Made by a program: the position numbers and the translations under genes. Shown here one piece after another: positions 46,715-56,322 of a stretch of 64,000 bases of DNA; the stretch's first letter is position 1, and every line of letters starts with the position of its first letter. The DNA lies in assembly GCF_003515775.1 (NCBI RefSeq), contig NZ_QWEI01000001.1, positions 848,106 through 912,105 of the forward strand, in the 5' to 3' direction. Source of the stretch: Ureibacillus yapensis. Its GTDB lineage: Bacteria > Bacillota > Bacilli > Bacillales_A > Planococcaceae. The notes below the pieces were generated by a model. It did not search any database. It worked only from the letters and a program-made list of their open reading frames with translations, and was not told where the DNA came from.

Positions 46715-47548
46715 ATGGCATTGAAAAAAACGTTAACCATTGCAGGTTCTGATGCTTCAGGCGGCGCAGGCTTGGAAGCGGATTTAAAAGCATTCGAAGA
46801 ACATGATACATACGGTATGGCAGCCGTTACGGTAATCGCAACAATGGATCCTGACAATAACTGGAGCCATGGTGTTCACACATTGCCAATCGATGTTTTG
46901 CAAGCTCAATTAAAAACTGCTTTCTCAACTGGAATTGATGCGTTAAAAACAGGTATGCTTTCAACTGAAGAAGTAATCCAGACTACCGGTGAAGCAATTG
47001 CAGCATCCGATGTCGAAAAAGTGGTAATCGACCCTGTTATGGTATGTAAAGGCGAAGATGAAGTGCTCAACCCAGGTACGGTTGATGCAATGATTCAATA
47101 TTTATTGCCAAACGCACTTGTGACAACACCGAACCTGTTTGAAGCAGGTCAATTGGCTGGAACCGGCACGCCAAAAACAATTGAAGAAATGAAAGCAGCT
47201 GCCGAAAAAATTAAGGCGCTTGGCGCTAAAAATGTCGTGATTAAAGGTGGACGCGCGCTGGCTACTGATAAAGCGGTCGATCTTTTCTATGATGGCGAAC
47301 ATTTCTACTTGCTTGAAACACCAAAAGTAGAAACAACATACAACCACGGTGCCGGCTGTACATTTGCAGCAAGTGTTACAGCAAACTTGGCGAATGGCTT
47401 ATCAGTGAAAGATGCCGTTGTAGAGGCAAAAGAATTTGTTGCTGCCGGCATCCAACACGGCTGGAAGCTGAACCAATATGTCGGCCCAGTCTACCACGGC
47501 GCAAAACCTCGCCTTGGTGCCCCGGAAGTAACCGTAACTGAAGTTTAA
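46715..47548 (+). CDS. pdxK: Pyridoxine/pyridoxal kinase (PdxK, ThiD-like)
   Basis: 277 residues, ribokinase-fold kinase of the ThiD superfamily. It phosphorylates vitamin B6 vitamers, and the family can also act on hydroxymethylpyrimidine. Motifs are TIAGSDASGGAGLEADLKAF at the start, VVIDPVMVCKGEDEVL in the middle, and the NHGAGCTFAASV anion hole with Cys near 214, the hallmark of the B. subtilis PdxK type. AGGAGAT precedes the ATG. It is divergent from ung. Confidence 0.9.
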   Translation: MALKKTLTIAGSDASGGAGLEADLKAFEEHDTYGMAAVTVIATMDPDNNWSHGVHTLPIDVLQAQLKTAFSTGIDALKTGMLSTEEVIQTTGEAIAASDVEKVVIDPVMVCKGEDEVLNPGTVDAMIQYLLPNALVTTPNLFEAGQLAGTGTPKTIEEMKAAAEKIKALGAKNVVIKGGRALATDKAVDLFYDGEHFYLLETPKVETTYNHGAGCTFAASVTANLANGLSVKDAVVEAKEFVAAGIQHGWKLNQYVGPVYHGAKPRLGAPEVTVTEV

Positions 47549-47555
47549 TTATCCA

Positions 47556-47582
47556 AATACCTGGCACATGCGCCAGGTATTT
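47556..47582 (+). terminator. pdxK terminator
   Basis: AATACCTGGC and GCCAGGTATT pair around ACATGC, followed by TTTCTTTT. Confidence 0.85.
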
Positions 47583-47698
47583 TTCTTTTGCTCTGCAATG
47601 ATTCCCAATTTTCAGAAATTAACGAGTGCTAAGCGCTTTCTTTCAGTTGCTACTTTTACTATAATTAGTAAGAAGATGAATGCGAAAGGAGAATTAAG

Positions 47699-48049
47699 AT
47701 GAAAGAAGTAAAAATTGACGAGCTCCAAGAGTTGCTTAATTCTTTTGTGAACAAAGACGTCTATATTCATCTAGAAACAACCAATGGTGCTTATGCCACA
47801 CATTTTGATGAGAATATGTTTAATGCCGGAGCTTTTATTCGAAATGCCAAAATCCGCTTTGAATTGGCGAAAATCATTGATGATCTCCCACATCGCGTTG
47901 GACTGAAAATGAATCACGGTTGGGTGTACGCACAAGGAATTACTCATTTTGAGTTGGATGAAAAAGGCCGTTTGTTAATGGCTGGATTAGACTTTACAGG
48001 GAAACTTGCTGTTGCACTGCAAATTAGTGAAACACCATTTTCTTACTAA
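47699..48049 (+). CDS. yojF: YojF family protein (DUF1806)
   Basis: 116 residues. The YojF family is always found with bshB2, as here and in B. subtilis. The sequence is a compact alpha/beta protein (VYIHLETTNGAYATHFDENMFNAGAFIRNAKI). AAAGGAG precedes the ATG. The downstream bshB2 start is 12 bases after the stop, so the two form an operon. Its own activity is unknown; linkage suggests a link to bacillithiol metabolism. Confidence 0.85.
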   Translation: MKEVKIDELQELLNSFVNKDVYIHLETTNGAYATHFDENMFNAGAFIRNAKIRFELAKIIDDLPHRVGLKMNHGWVYAQGITHFELDEKGRLLMAGLDFTGKLAVALQISETPFSY

Positions 48050-48061
48050 GGAGTGTTGAGA

Positions 48062-48739
48062 ATGACTTTACAACCACAGCGTCATATTTTAGTTGTCTTT
48101 CCTCATCCAGACGACGAAGCTTTTTCTTCTGCAGGAACCATCCGACTTTACCGCAACATGGGCGTCCCTGTTACATATGCTTGCCTGACATTGGGAGAAA
48201 TGGGTCGTAATCTTGGAAATCCTCCGTTCGCCACTCGTGAATCTTTGCCCCAAATTCGCCGCCAAGAATTAATTGATGCCTGTGCAGCTATGGGAATTGA
48301 AGATTTGCGCATGATGGGCCTGCGCGATAAAACAGTGGAATTTGAAGATGATGAAAAAATGGTGAAATTGGTGGGAGATTTAATCTCGGAATTAAACCCT
48401 TCCCTCGTTATTACATTCTATCCAGGGTATGCCGTTCATCCGGATCATGAGGCTACTGGCCGCGCCGTGATCGAGGCCGTACGCCGCATGGAAAAAAGTG
48501 TGCGCCCTGCTGTTTACGCTGTCGGTTTTGCGAATAACACGGTAGCGGAAATCGGAGAACCCCAGATTGAAATCGATGTTAGCAGCGTAAAACTCGATAA
48601 AGTGAAAGCATTGCAAGCCCACGCATCCCAAACGGCATGGATGATTGAAGAAAATTCGAAACGTGTGGATGAAGGGCAGCCGATGAGCGATAGTTGGCTG
48701 CATTATGAACGGTTTTATTTGTATCAAATTGAAGATTAA
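48062..48739 (+). CDS. bshB2: Bacillithiol biosynthesis deacetylase BshB2
   Basis: 225 residues, LmbE/PIG-L fold. It deacetylates GlcNAc-malate to GlcN-malate, the second step of bacillithiol synthesis. Zinc-binding and catalytic residues appear in FPHPDDEAFSSAGT and in VHPDHEATGRAV. The ATG at 48062 follows AAGGAGTG. The bshB2 form and its yojF partner match B. subtilis; bshB1 and bshA are not in this window. Confidence 0.92.
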   Translation: MTLQPQRHILVVFPHPDDEAFSSAGTIRLYRNMGVPVTYACLTLGEMGRNLGNPPFATRESLPQIRRQELIDACAAMGIEDLRMMGLRDKTVEFEDDEKMVKLVGDLISELNPSLVITFYPGYAVHPDHEATGRAVIEAVRRMEKSVRPAVYAVGFANNTVAEIGEPQIEIDVSSVKLDKVKALQAHASQTAWMIEENSKRVDEGQPMSDSWLHYERFYLYQIED

Positions 48740-48991
48740 TGTTCACACTTTAGGGGAAGGTAGATATTACCTCCCCCTTTTCCATTCATTTTATTTAATA
48801 ATTATGCATCGACTTTTATGCGAATTACGTACATATTAAAATTAATAAACCCTTTTATTCCCTCATTATTCATTTTTCATTCACCGCTTGATTTCAGAAT
48901 TGCGGAACTTTAAGACAACATATTTACATATGCATATACTCCCTTTATAGTGTATAAATATTCAAATATCATATTAGAAGAGGGAAACAAC

Positions 48992-50344
48992 ATGACAAAA
49001 AAATTCACTTCATATACATGGTTTCTTTTTATCTTTCTTTCCTTAATTGGCATTTTCTTATTCATTACGCCAGTGAACACGGAAGAAGGCTTGAAAGTAC
49101 CGATTGCCATTTTGGCTAATACACTTTCCGCGAATGTAACAGGTTTTATTCACTGGTTTGCCTATATTGTCTTCATTATTGCTGCTGTTGGTGCAGTGAT
49201 TATGCAATTCATTCCTGAGAAAAAAGAAAGAACCTTGATTGATTCGTTATTCCGTGTTAATTGGTTCTGGACCGTTATGCGTATTTTGGCTGTAATTTTT
49301 GCGACAATGTACTTATTCCAAATCGGACCGGAAATGTTTACAAGCGATAATACTGCTGGTTTGTTAATTACTCCAGACGGCGGTCTGGTAACGATGATGT
49401 TCTCATTATTCTTCTTTGCCGGTTTATTTCTGCCGTTATTAACCGATTTCGGTCTTCTTGAATTCTTTGGTTCAATGATGGTAAAAATTATGCGTCCATT
49501 ATTTAAAATTCCCGGACGTTCCGCAATCGATTGTTTAGCTTCTTTTGTCGGAGATGGAACAATTGGGGTTTTATTGACAAGCAAGCAATACGAGGAAGGC
49601 AATTACACGGCCCGAGAAGCAGCTGCAATTGCTACCACTTTCTCCGTTGTATCCATTACTTTCTGCTTTGTTGTACTCGATACAGTCAACTTAAACAACT
49701 ATTTCTTGCAATTTTATGGTTCCGTCATTGTAGTTTCCTTAATTTTGGCCTTCATCATGCCACGCATTTACCCATTGCGCGGCAAGCCTGATACAAATTT
49801 TGACGGCTCCACTCCAAAGGAAGGAAACGAAGAAGTTCCTGAAGGATTAAATGCCTTCTCATTCGGCTTAAATAATGCACTAACCAAAGCGGATGAAAAT
49901 AAAAACTTGGGCAAGGTACTAGGATTTGGTTTCAAAAATGTATTGGAAATGTGGTTTGCCATTACCCCAATAATTATGGCATTCGGGACAATCGCTTTAA
50001 TCCTTGCCGAGTATACGAGCTTCTTTAAAATTTTGGGAATGCCATTTGAGCCGATTTTGGCCGCGTTGCAAATCCCATTTGCCGATGAAGCAGCTCAAAC
50101 GATGATTGTTGGTTTTGCCGATATGCTACTGCCATCTATTCTAGGCGCTGGGATTGAGTCCGAAATGACGCGTTTCTTCATTGCAACCGTTTCGGTTACT
50201 CAGTTAATTTACATGTCGGAAGTTGGCGGATTGATCTTGGGAACAAAACTGCCGCTGAACATCTGGAATTTGTTTACCATCTTCTTGATTCGTACACTTA
50301 TTTCGATTCCGATTGTTGCCGGAATCGCCCATCTACTATTTTAA
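48992..50344 (+). CDS. yjiH: YjiH-family membrane protein (nucleoside-recognition Gate domain)
   Basis: 450 residues with about 10 membrane helices. It resembles the YjiH family and carries two Gate-type repeats (FVGDGTIGVLLTSKQYEEGNYT, and PFADEAAQTMIVGFADMLLPSILGAG). These repeats also occur in nucleoside transporters and spore maturation proteins. A substrate is not assignable. The ATG at 48992 follows AGAGGG. The 210-bp region upstream is AT-rich, with a likely promoter near 48920-48960. Confidence 0.82.
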   Translation: MTKKFTSYTWFLFIFLSLIGIFLFITPVNTEEGLKVPIAILANTLSANVTGFIHWFAYIVFIIAAVGAVIMQFIPEKKERTLIDSLFRVNWFWTVMRILAVIFATMYLFQIGPEMFTSDNTAGLLITPDGGLVTMMFSLFFFAGLFLPLLTDFGLLEFFGSMMVKIMRPLFKIPGRSAIDCLASFVGDGTIGVLLTSKQYEEGNYTAREAAAIATTFSVVSITFCFVVLDTVNLNNYFLQFYGSVIVVSLILAFIMPRIYPLRGKPDTNFDGSTPKEGNEEVPEGLNAFSFGLNNALTKADENKNLGKVLGFGFKNVLEMWFAITPIIMAFGTIALILAEYTSFFKILGMPFEPILAALQIPFADEAAQTMIVGFADMLLPSILGAGIESEMTRFFIATVSVTQLIYMSEVGGLILGTKLPLNIWNLFTIFLIRTLISIPIVAGIAHLLF

Positions 50345-50352
50345 ATTTTTTC

Positions 50353-50376
50353 AGGACTGGCTGTCGCCGGTCCTTT
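50353..50376 (+). terminator. yjiH terminator
   Basis: AGGAC and GTCCT with inner GGC/GCC pairing are followed by TTTTTTTT. Confidence 0.75.
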
Positions 50377-50569
50377 TTTTTCTCCTTAGAGTGATAATTT
50401 TTTGAATTCAAAAATAATTCGTAAAAAGCATCGTTATTTGTGTTAAAATGAGACATGATTTAATTTGCGGGGAGACTGGTATCAGTTTTTATCGCAAAAG
50501 AAAAGACATCGATTTTCGTCATTAACGGCGATTAATCTTGTTTTTCTAAAATTGGAGGTTTATAAAACG

Positions 50570-51832
50570 ATGGAAGTTGCTAATTCAAAAAGTATTGCAG
50601 TGGAAAACGTATTAATCGCTCATCATCACCTAAAAGATGTCGTTTTACATACTCCACTTCAAAAAAATGAATATTTATCGGAAAAGTACGGCGCCAATAT
50701 TTACATTAAACGTGAAGATCTGCAGCACGTGCGCTCATTCAAGCTACGCGGTGCCTACTATAAAATCAAAAAAATTGAAGCAGAAGCCCGCAAAAGCGGC
50801 GTAGTTTGCGCCAGTGCCGGAAACCATGCGCAAGGTGTGGCATTTGCTTGTGCACACTTGAACATTAAAGGCCGTATTTTCATGCCTTTAACAACGCCTA
50901 AGCAAAAAATCGACCAAGTCCGCATGTTTGGCCGCAATAATGTTGAGATTATTTTGGAAGGCGATACGTTCGATAACTCAGCTGCCGCAGCACAAGATTA
51001 TTGCGAAGAGCATAATATGATTTTCATTCATCCGTTTGATGATCTGGATGTGATCGCTGGGCAAGGTACGGTGGCAGTCGAAGTTCTTAACGATATTGAA
51101 GAGCCTCTTGACTACATATTCGGCGGAATTGGCGGCGGCGGTTTAATGGCCGGTATTTCGTCATACATCAAAAACATTTCTCCTAACACCAAGGTAATTG
51201 GCGTTGAACCAACTGGCGCAGCTAGCATGAAGGCGGCATTTGATCATGGCAGTCCGATACCTCTAAAGAAAATCGATAAATTCTGTGATGGCACTGCTGT
51301 TCAATGCGTTGGCCAACAAACTTATGAAATCTGCCGAAAGTATTTAGACGATATCGTGGTTGTACCTGAAGGAAAAGCAAGTACAACGATTTTAGACTTA
51401 TACAATAAACATGCCATCGTCGCTGAACCATCCGGTGCTCTTCCTGTTTCAGCATTGGATTATTATGCCGATGAAATCAAGGGGAAATCGGTTGTAACGG
51501 TAATTACCGGCGGAAACAATGATATTAGCCGAATGCAGGAAATTCGAGAAAAGTCGTTATTGTTTGAAGGATTGCTTTACTACTTCATCGTAGACTTCCC
51601 TCAACGCGCTGGGGCATTACGCCAATTCTTAACGGTAGTGCTCGGTCCAAACGATGATATCACAACGTTTGAATATACAAAGAAAAACAACAAAGAAAGC
51701 GGCCCTGCCCTGGTCGGCATCGAAGTCAGCCACCCAGAGGACTATCAAGGCCTCATCGATCGCATGCAAGTCAACGGCTTCGAATTCACCGAAGTCAATA
51801 AAGACAGCCAACTGTTCGGTTTGTTGGTTTAG
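50570..51832 (+). CDS. ilvA: Threonine ammonia-lyase (biosynthetic threonine deaminase)
   Basis: 420 residues, PLP-dependent. It deaminates threonine to 2-oxobutanoate for isoleucine synthesis. The PLP lysine is in RSFKLRGAYY (Lys58). The phosphate-binding loop is GGIGGGGLMAG, with SAGNHAQGVA nearby. One ACT-like regulatory domain ends the protein (LLYYFIVDFPQRAGALRQF), as in the B. subtilis enzyme. The ATG at 50570 follows TTGGAGGT; 35 upstream codons are open but unused. Confidence 0.95.
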   Translation: MEVANSKSIAVENVLIAHHHLKDVVLHTPLQKNEYLSEKYGANIYIKREDLQHVRSFKLRGAYYKIKKIEAEARKSGVVCASAGNHAQGVAFACAHLNIKGRIFMPLTTPKQKIDQVRMFGRNNVEIILEGDTFDNSAAAAQDYCEEHNMIFIHPFDDLDVIAGQGTVAVEVLNDIEEPLDYIFGGIGGGGLMAGISSYIKNISPNTKVIGVEPTGAASMKAAFDHGSPIPLKKIDKFCDGTAVQCVGQQTYEICRKYLDDIVVVPEGKASTTILDLYNKHAIVAEPSGALPVSALDYYADEIKGKSVVTVITGGNNDISRMQEIREKSLLFEGLLYYFIVDFPQRAGALRQFLTVVLGPNDDITTFEYTKKNNKESGPALVGIEVSHPEDYQGLIDRMQVNGFEFTEVNKDSQLFGLLV

Positions 51833-51840
51833 TAGTGGTG

Positions 51841-51865
51841 AGCACCCGAATTGGTTTCGGGTGCT
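51841..51865 (+). terminator. ilvA terminator
   Basis: AGCACCCGAA and TTCGGGTGCT form a perfect 10-bp stem with a 5-base loop, followed by TTTTTT. Confidence 0.9.
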
Positions 51866-51890
51866 TTTTTTGTTTGTTTTGTGAATTTCC

Positions 51891-52347
51891 GTGCGAGTTT
51901 CTCAGCTTTACGTGCGTTTTTCTACTCCTTTCGTGCGGTTTCCACCACTTTATGGGCGTTCGCCTTTCTTACGTGCGAATTGCTCACCTTTACGTGCGTT
52001 TTTGTCCTTCTTTCGTGCGATTTCCACCTCTTTATGTGCGTTGACCTTTCTTACGTGCGAATTGCTCACCTTTACGTGCGCTTATCTACTCCTTTCTTGC
52101 GGTTTCCACCGCTTTATGTGCGTTTGCCTTTCTTACGTGCGAATTGCTCACATTTACGTGCGTTTTTGTCCTTCTTTCGTGCGATTTCCACCTCTTTATG
52201 TGCGTTGACCTTTCTTACGTGCGAATTGCTCACATTTACGTGCGCTTTTCTACTCCTTTCGTGCAGTTTCCACCACTTTATGTCCGTTCGCCTTTCTTAC
52301 GTGCGAATTGCTCACATTTACGTGCGGTTTCCACTGCTTTATGTGCT
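51891..52347. repeat. Hierarchical array: GTGCG every 21/21/21/19 bp, 82-bp higher-order unit
   Basis: GTGCG or a one-base variant occurs at 51891, 51912, 51933, 51954, 51973, 51994, 52015, 52036, 52055, 52076 and so on to 52343, 23 times in all. After the first steps the spacing pattern is 21-21-21-19 and repeats as an 82-bp unit. Four subunit types alternate, for example TTACGTGCGAATTGCTCAC and TATGTGCGTTGACCTTTC. 82 bp is not a multiple of 3. The plus-strand frames that run through it translate the repeat and are not genes. It lies between convergent ilvA and the NERD gene; 52348-52459 shows no further feature. Confidence 0.95.
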
Positions 52348-52459
52348 TTCTCCTTTTCTTCATAGGTTTGCTATCTCTTCTACATGTAATCTGGTATCCT
52401 ATATTTTCTATTTCGATAATTGCCTTGGTATTCCCAATTTAATCCCTTTAATAACCGCA

Positions 52460-53332
52460 CTACTGCATTCTTGAGTCAATGTTCAAATAATCCCTCAACT
52501 CTCTATTCGTAATCCACTCGTTACACAAGTATCGATAATCCAACAATGCTTGCAGGTGCGCTTCATTACTCTTAAAAGAACACTTTGGACATATAAATCT
52601 TCCATGTTCAAATACCATTACACTTTTGTACTCGCATTTTTCACACAGCACACCCCTCCGTAATTTACTGAAGTCTATTTTGGGCTTCCAACTTTTTGGA
52701 GAGTGCCTCTTCATTAAATCCTTCATTACATAATTTAATTGCAGCGCAGTAATTTGCTTTTCTTTGTATTTGCCAAGCAATCTACTCACCTCAGCATGCA
52801 AACCGCTTGCATGGAAAATAGAAACTTCTCTTGGAACAGATCCAATAATTGTTGAATCACTAACAATCACGATTGCATATTCGATTGGTATGGATATTCC
52901 TATTTCTCGCATTAAGCCATTAACAAAATGGGCGTGTCTTTTTATTTGGTTGACCGGATTTCGAAAGGACTCTATTGTGCCTTCCTGTTTTGTACGAATC
53001 ATTTGATGCTTCGATTCATCAATATCGATGCGGCCGCCAATGTTTTTTATTTCAAGCAGCCAAATAAAATGGGGTGTTAACAGAAGTGTGTCGATTTGGT
53101 GTGAGTTTCCGGCCTGGTTGATCGGTTCGAGGCTGTGGAATAAAAAATGAGGCGATGGCATCTCTATTTCTTTCCATAATTGATTGGTATACCTTTCACC
53201 TTCGTAGCCTTTCTTCTGGGAAAAATACATTTCCTTATAATAGTCGTATTCTCGGTCACTTTCAGGTAATCTGCGCATCAAGGCTTCCAGACTAAGTAAT
53301 TTACCAGACTTCCGCCTTTTAAGAATTTCCAT
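52460..53332 (-). CDS. NERD-domain (nuclease-related) protein with C-terminal zinc ribbon
   Basis: 290 residues. The NERD domain (about 42-150) has QIDTLLLTPHFIWLLEIKNIGG, in which Asp, Glu and Lys form the presumed nuclease site. The C-terminus holds CEKC and CPKC pairs (about 237-260), a zinc ribbon or topoisomerase-type finger, and a final helix-rich segment. Likely DNA-binding; biological role unknown. The ATG at 53332 is 9 bases from AAGGAGGG. It stands alone, facing the ilvA repeat array. Confidence 0.82.
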   Translation of the reverse strand: MEILKRRKSGKLLSLEALMRRLPESDREYDYYKEMYFSQKKGYEGERYTNQLWKEIEMPSPHFLFHSLEPINQAGNSHQIDTLLLTPHFIWLLEIKNIGGRIDIDESKHQMIRTKQEGTIESFRNPVNQIKRHAHFVNGLMREIGISIPIEYAIVIVSDSTIIGSVPREVSIFHASGLHAEVSRLLGKYKEKQITALQLNYVMKDLMKRHSPKSWKPKIDFSKLRRGVLCEKCEYKSVMVFEHGRFICPKCSFKSNEAHLQALLDYRYLCNEWITNRELRDYLNIDSRMQ

Positions 53333-53416
53333 CCACTCTATCCCTCCTTCCCTCTCATGGTGCAAATTCACCAAATAATCCGACCGTGCCAAATTCCACT
53401 TTTCATACACAAAAAA

Positions 53417-53450
53417 AGAAGAAACCCGACTTTTCAATCGAGTTTCTTCT
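53417..53450 (-). terminator. Terminator of the ABC transporter operon
   Basis: On the minus strand AGAAGAAAC pairs with GTTTCTTCT plus inner pairs, followed by TTTTTTT. Confidence 0.85.
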
Positions 53451-53463
53451 CCAAAGATTTATT

Positions 53464-54258
53464 TTACCCCAGCAACGCCCGGTCGCTGTTCATTTTTTCG
53501 CCGCGGATTTTTTCGAACTCTGACATTAAATCCGGGATGGTTAACGTTGGTTTTTTCGTTTCATCAATCGATAAAATGATTTGCCCTTTATCCATCATGA
53601 TCAAGCGATTGCCCAGGTCAATGGCTTGCTGCATGTTGTGTGTGACCATCAGCGTCGTTAAGTTGCCCTCTTCTACCAGCTGCTTTGTTAACCTAGTGAT
53701 CAGCTCTGCCCGAGATGGGTCAAGAGCAGCTGTGTGTTCATCCAACAGGAGAATGGCTGGTTTTGTGAAGGTTGCCATCAATAACGACAGCGCTTGACGC
53801 TCCCCACCTGAAAGCATGCCCACTTTCGCATTGAAGCGGTTTTCCAATCCTAGCCCCAATTTCTCCAATGAAGATCGGAAGAAATCGCGTCGTCCTCTGC
53901 TTACCCCCTTGCGCAAACCGCGCTTTGCATTGCGGGAATATGCAATGGCCAAATTCTCCTCAATCGTCATGGATGGTGCAGTTCCGGCCATTGGATCCTG
54001 GAAAACACGGCCAATGAAATGGGACCGTTTGTATTCGGCAAGTTTTGTTACCTCTTTGCCTTCTATTGTAACAGCGCCGAAATCAGGTGTCAGTGCACCG
54101 GAAATCATATTCATCATCGTTGATTTCCCTGCACCGTTACTTCCGATGACTGTTACAAAATCGCCGGGTGCCAAATGGAGATTGATATTATCCAACGCAA
54201 TCTTCTCATCCGGCGTACCTTCATTGAAAATTTTATTAATGCCCTCTAATTTAAGCAA
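53464..54258 (-). CDS. ABC transporter ATPase (TrpXYZ-like)
   Basis: 264 residues. Walker A is GSNGAGKST (about 38-46), the signature is LSGGERQAL, and Walker B is ILLLDEHTAALD. The family belongs to ATPases that pair with ABC_sub_bind-type binding proteins (YtfN/TrpX group). It overlaps the permease gene by 8 bases. Genomic studies suggest tryptophan or another aromatic compound as substrate for trpXYZ clusters; here the nearby trp operon is suggestive but not proof. It has no T-box. Confidence 0.88.
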   Translation of the reverse strand: MLKLEGINKIFNEGTPDEKIALDNINLHLAPGDFVTVIGSNGAGKSTMMNMISGALTPDFGAVTIEGKEVTKLAEYKRSHFIGRVFQDPMAGTAPSMTIEENLAIAYSRNAKRGLRKGVSRGRRDFFRSSLEKLGLGLENRFNAKVGMLSGGERQALSLLMATFTKPAILLLDEHTAALDPSRAELITRLTKQLVEEGNLTTLMVTHNMQQAIDLGNRLIMMDKGQIILSIDETKKPTLTIPDLMSEFEKIRGEKMNSDRALLG

Positions 54259-55285
54259 GGTGATTCCCTCCTTGCGTTAATTCTCGATGTTGGTCAAGAC
54301 GTTCCAAACGTCTCTTTTCCTTGCGTTTTTTCTCACGCCGTTTGTCGACCATTTGTGGAATAACCAATGCCAAAATAACGATGACTGCTGTGATCAACTT
54401 CATATCCGATGTGTCAAGCCAGTCAATGCGCAGTGCGATTGCATAGATAATACGATAAATGATTGCCCCTGCAATCACTGCCAATGTTGTACGGAAAATC
54501 GTTTTTGTACCAAAGATTGCTTCCCCGATAATAACCGAGGCAAGACCAATGACAATCATTCCAATCCCCATATTGGCATCGGCAAATTTCGAATATTGAG
54601 CGATTAAAGCTCCAGAAAATGCAACCAATGCATTTGAAAGACCCAACCCTAATACAATTAAGCCATCCGTATTTGCCGAGAAGCTACGGATCATTCGTTT
54701 ATTGTCGCCTGTTGCACGAATTGCAAGGCCCACTTCCGTTTTTAAGAACCAATCTGCAATAATCTTGATGATGAGTGTAATGATTAACACTACTAATATG
54801 GTACCCCAAGTTTGTGGAGCGGTTTGAAAGCCCAACGTATTTTTAATAAAATTCGTCAGCGCATCATCAACACCTAAATTGCTCCAGAAACTTTGAAACT
54901 GTGAAAAAATCGTTTCAGTATTCATCAGTGGAATATTTGGTTTTACAATTGCATTTTCTGCAGATAACCCCATAATGCGAAGATTGATGGAATATAATGC
55001 AATCATCATTAAAATCCCCGATAATAGTGGATTTATTTTCCCTTTTGTGTGTAAAAGCCCCGTCATACATCCTGCAATAAATCCAGCAACAATTGCCATC
55101 ATTGTAGCCAGTATCGGATGGTAGCCCATTGCAATCATCGTCGCTGCAGTGGCTGCCCCCGTTACAAAGCTTCCATCAACCGTTAAATCCGGAAAATCCA
55201 ACACTCGGAATGTCAAATACACTCCGAGCGCCATAATTGCATAGATGATTCCTTGCTCAACCGAACCGAACAATGCTGCAAACAT
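54251..55285 (-). CDS. ABC transporter permease (TrpXYZ-like)
   Basis: 344 residues, with 8-10 membrane helices and a highly basic C-terminus (KRREKKRKEKRRLERL). The MALGVYLTFRVLDFPDLTVDGSF segment and the EVGLAIRATGDN loop are typical of branched-chain-type inner membrane permeases that work with ABC_sub_bind proteins. GGAGATG precedes the ATG. It lies between the lipoprotein and the ATPase of the same system. One permease gene is present, so it likely forms a homodimer. Confidence 0.88.
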   Translation of the reverse strand: MFAALFGSVEQGIIYAIMALGVYLTFRVLDFPDLTVDGSFVTGAATAATMIAMGYHPILATMMAIVAGFIAGCMTGLLHTKGKINPLLSGILMMIALYSINLRIMGLSAENAIVKPNIPLMNTETIFSQFQSFWSNLGVDDALTNFIKNTLGFQTAPQTWGTILVVLIITLIIKIIADWFLKTEVGLAIRATGDNKRMIRSFSANTDGLIVLGLGLSNALVAFSGALIAQYSKFADANMGIGMIVIGLASVIIGEAIFGTKTIFRTTLAVIAGAIIYRIIYAIALRIDWLDTSDMKLITAVIVILALVIPQMVDKRREKKRKEKRRLERLDQHRELTQGGNHLA

Positions 55286-55314
55286 GATGAATCATCTCCT
55301 AAATCACTTCTAAT

Positions 55315-56322
55315 TTATTCGTGAACTTCTGCGTTCCAAGACTCTTTAATCTCAAGACCTAGAGTGTCGGCAGCGCCTTTATTGATCAACAATTTTAAGT
55401 TTGCCGGGTAAGCAGCTGGGATTTCGGAAGGTGTTCCTTCTCCCTTCAGGATTTTCACTGCCATTTGGCCAGCTTCATAACCGATATCATAATACTCAAA
55501 ACCGTAAGCGCCCAATCCGCCGCGTTTAACAGAATCCAACTCTCCTACCATTAATGGAAGTTCGTTGGCATTTGCTACTTCAATTACAGATTCTAATGCC
55601 GATACAACCGTATTATCCGTAATAATATATAAAGAATCCACTTGGCCAACCAATGATTCTGTTGCCTGTTTTACTTCCGCCGACGTAGAAACTGCCGCTT
55701 CCACTAACTCAAGACCGGCTTCTTCCGCCAATTTCTTTACTTGCTGCACTTGGGCAACAGAGTTTTGCTCGCCCGTGTTATATACGGTACCAACTTTTTT
55801 CGCACCTAATTCATCTTTTAAAAATTTCACCGTGTTGGCGATAGTATCCGGGTGCAAGTCAACTGTTCCCGTCACATTGCCGCCTGGCGCTTCCATGGAA
55901 TCAATCAACTCCGCTCCTACTGCATCTGTTACAGAAGTGAAAATAATTGGAATATCCGATGTTGCTCCTTTTACTGCTTGGGCGGATGGAGTTGAATTGG
56001 CAAAAATCAAATCGACGCCTTCATTCACCAAGTTTTGTGCGATTGTTGTATTCATGCTTTGATCATTCTGTGCATTTTCTTCAACAAATTCCACTTCCAA
56101 ACCAGCATCCGTTAATGCTGTTTTAAATCCATCTGTTGCCGCATCCAATGATGGATGCTCAACGATTTGCGTGATTCCTACTTTAAAAGTTGTTCCTTCC
56201 TGTGCTGCATCCGAACCTTTATCTTCTGTTTGATCTGTGGATGTTTCTCCACCGCCGCAAGCAGCTAATAACAAGCTCATTCCCAACAGCAAGAATGGAA
56301 GTTTCTTAGTACTGTTTTTCAT
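55315..56322 (-). CDS. ABC transporter substrate-binding lipoprotein (TrpX-like)
   Basis: 335 residues. A lipobox LLLAAC (Cys22) ends the signal peptide, followed by an acidic linker and a two-lobed ABC_sub_bind domain (TFKVGITQIVEHPSLDAATDGF, DSLYIITDNTVVSAL). It captures a small solute outside the membrane. The ATG at 56322 lies behind GGGGG. The family includes TrpX, predicted for tryptophan; the substrate is therefore a reasonable guess, not a demonstration. It is the first gene of the operon. Confidence 0.9.
   Translation of the reverse strand: MKNSTKKLPFLLLGMSLLLAACGGGETSTDQTEDKGSDAAQEGTTFKVGITQIVEHPSLDAATDGFKTALTDAGLEVEFVEENAQNDQSMNTTIAQNLVNEGVDLIFANSTPSAQAVKGATSDIPIIFTSVTDAVGAELIDSMEAPGGNVTGTVDLHPDTIANTVKFLKDELGAKKVGTVYNTGEQNSVAQVQQVKKLAEEAGLELVEAAVSTSAEVKQATESLVGQVDSLYIITDNTVVSALESVIEVANANELPLMVGELDSVKRGGLGAYGFEYYDIGYEAGQMAVKILKGEGTPSEIPAAYPANLKLLINKGAADTLGLEIKESWNAEVHE

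Noticed and set aside
51851-52474. Long plus-strand ORFs in several frames over the GTGCG array
   Set aside because: They arise because the repeat unit has few stop codons. The 82-bp period shifts frame at each unit, no ribosome site or known domain is present, and the products are Cys/Phe/Leu repeats.
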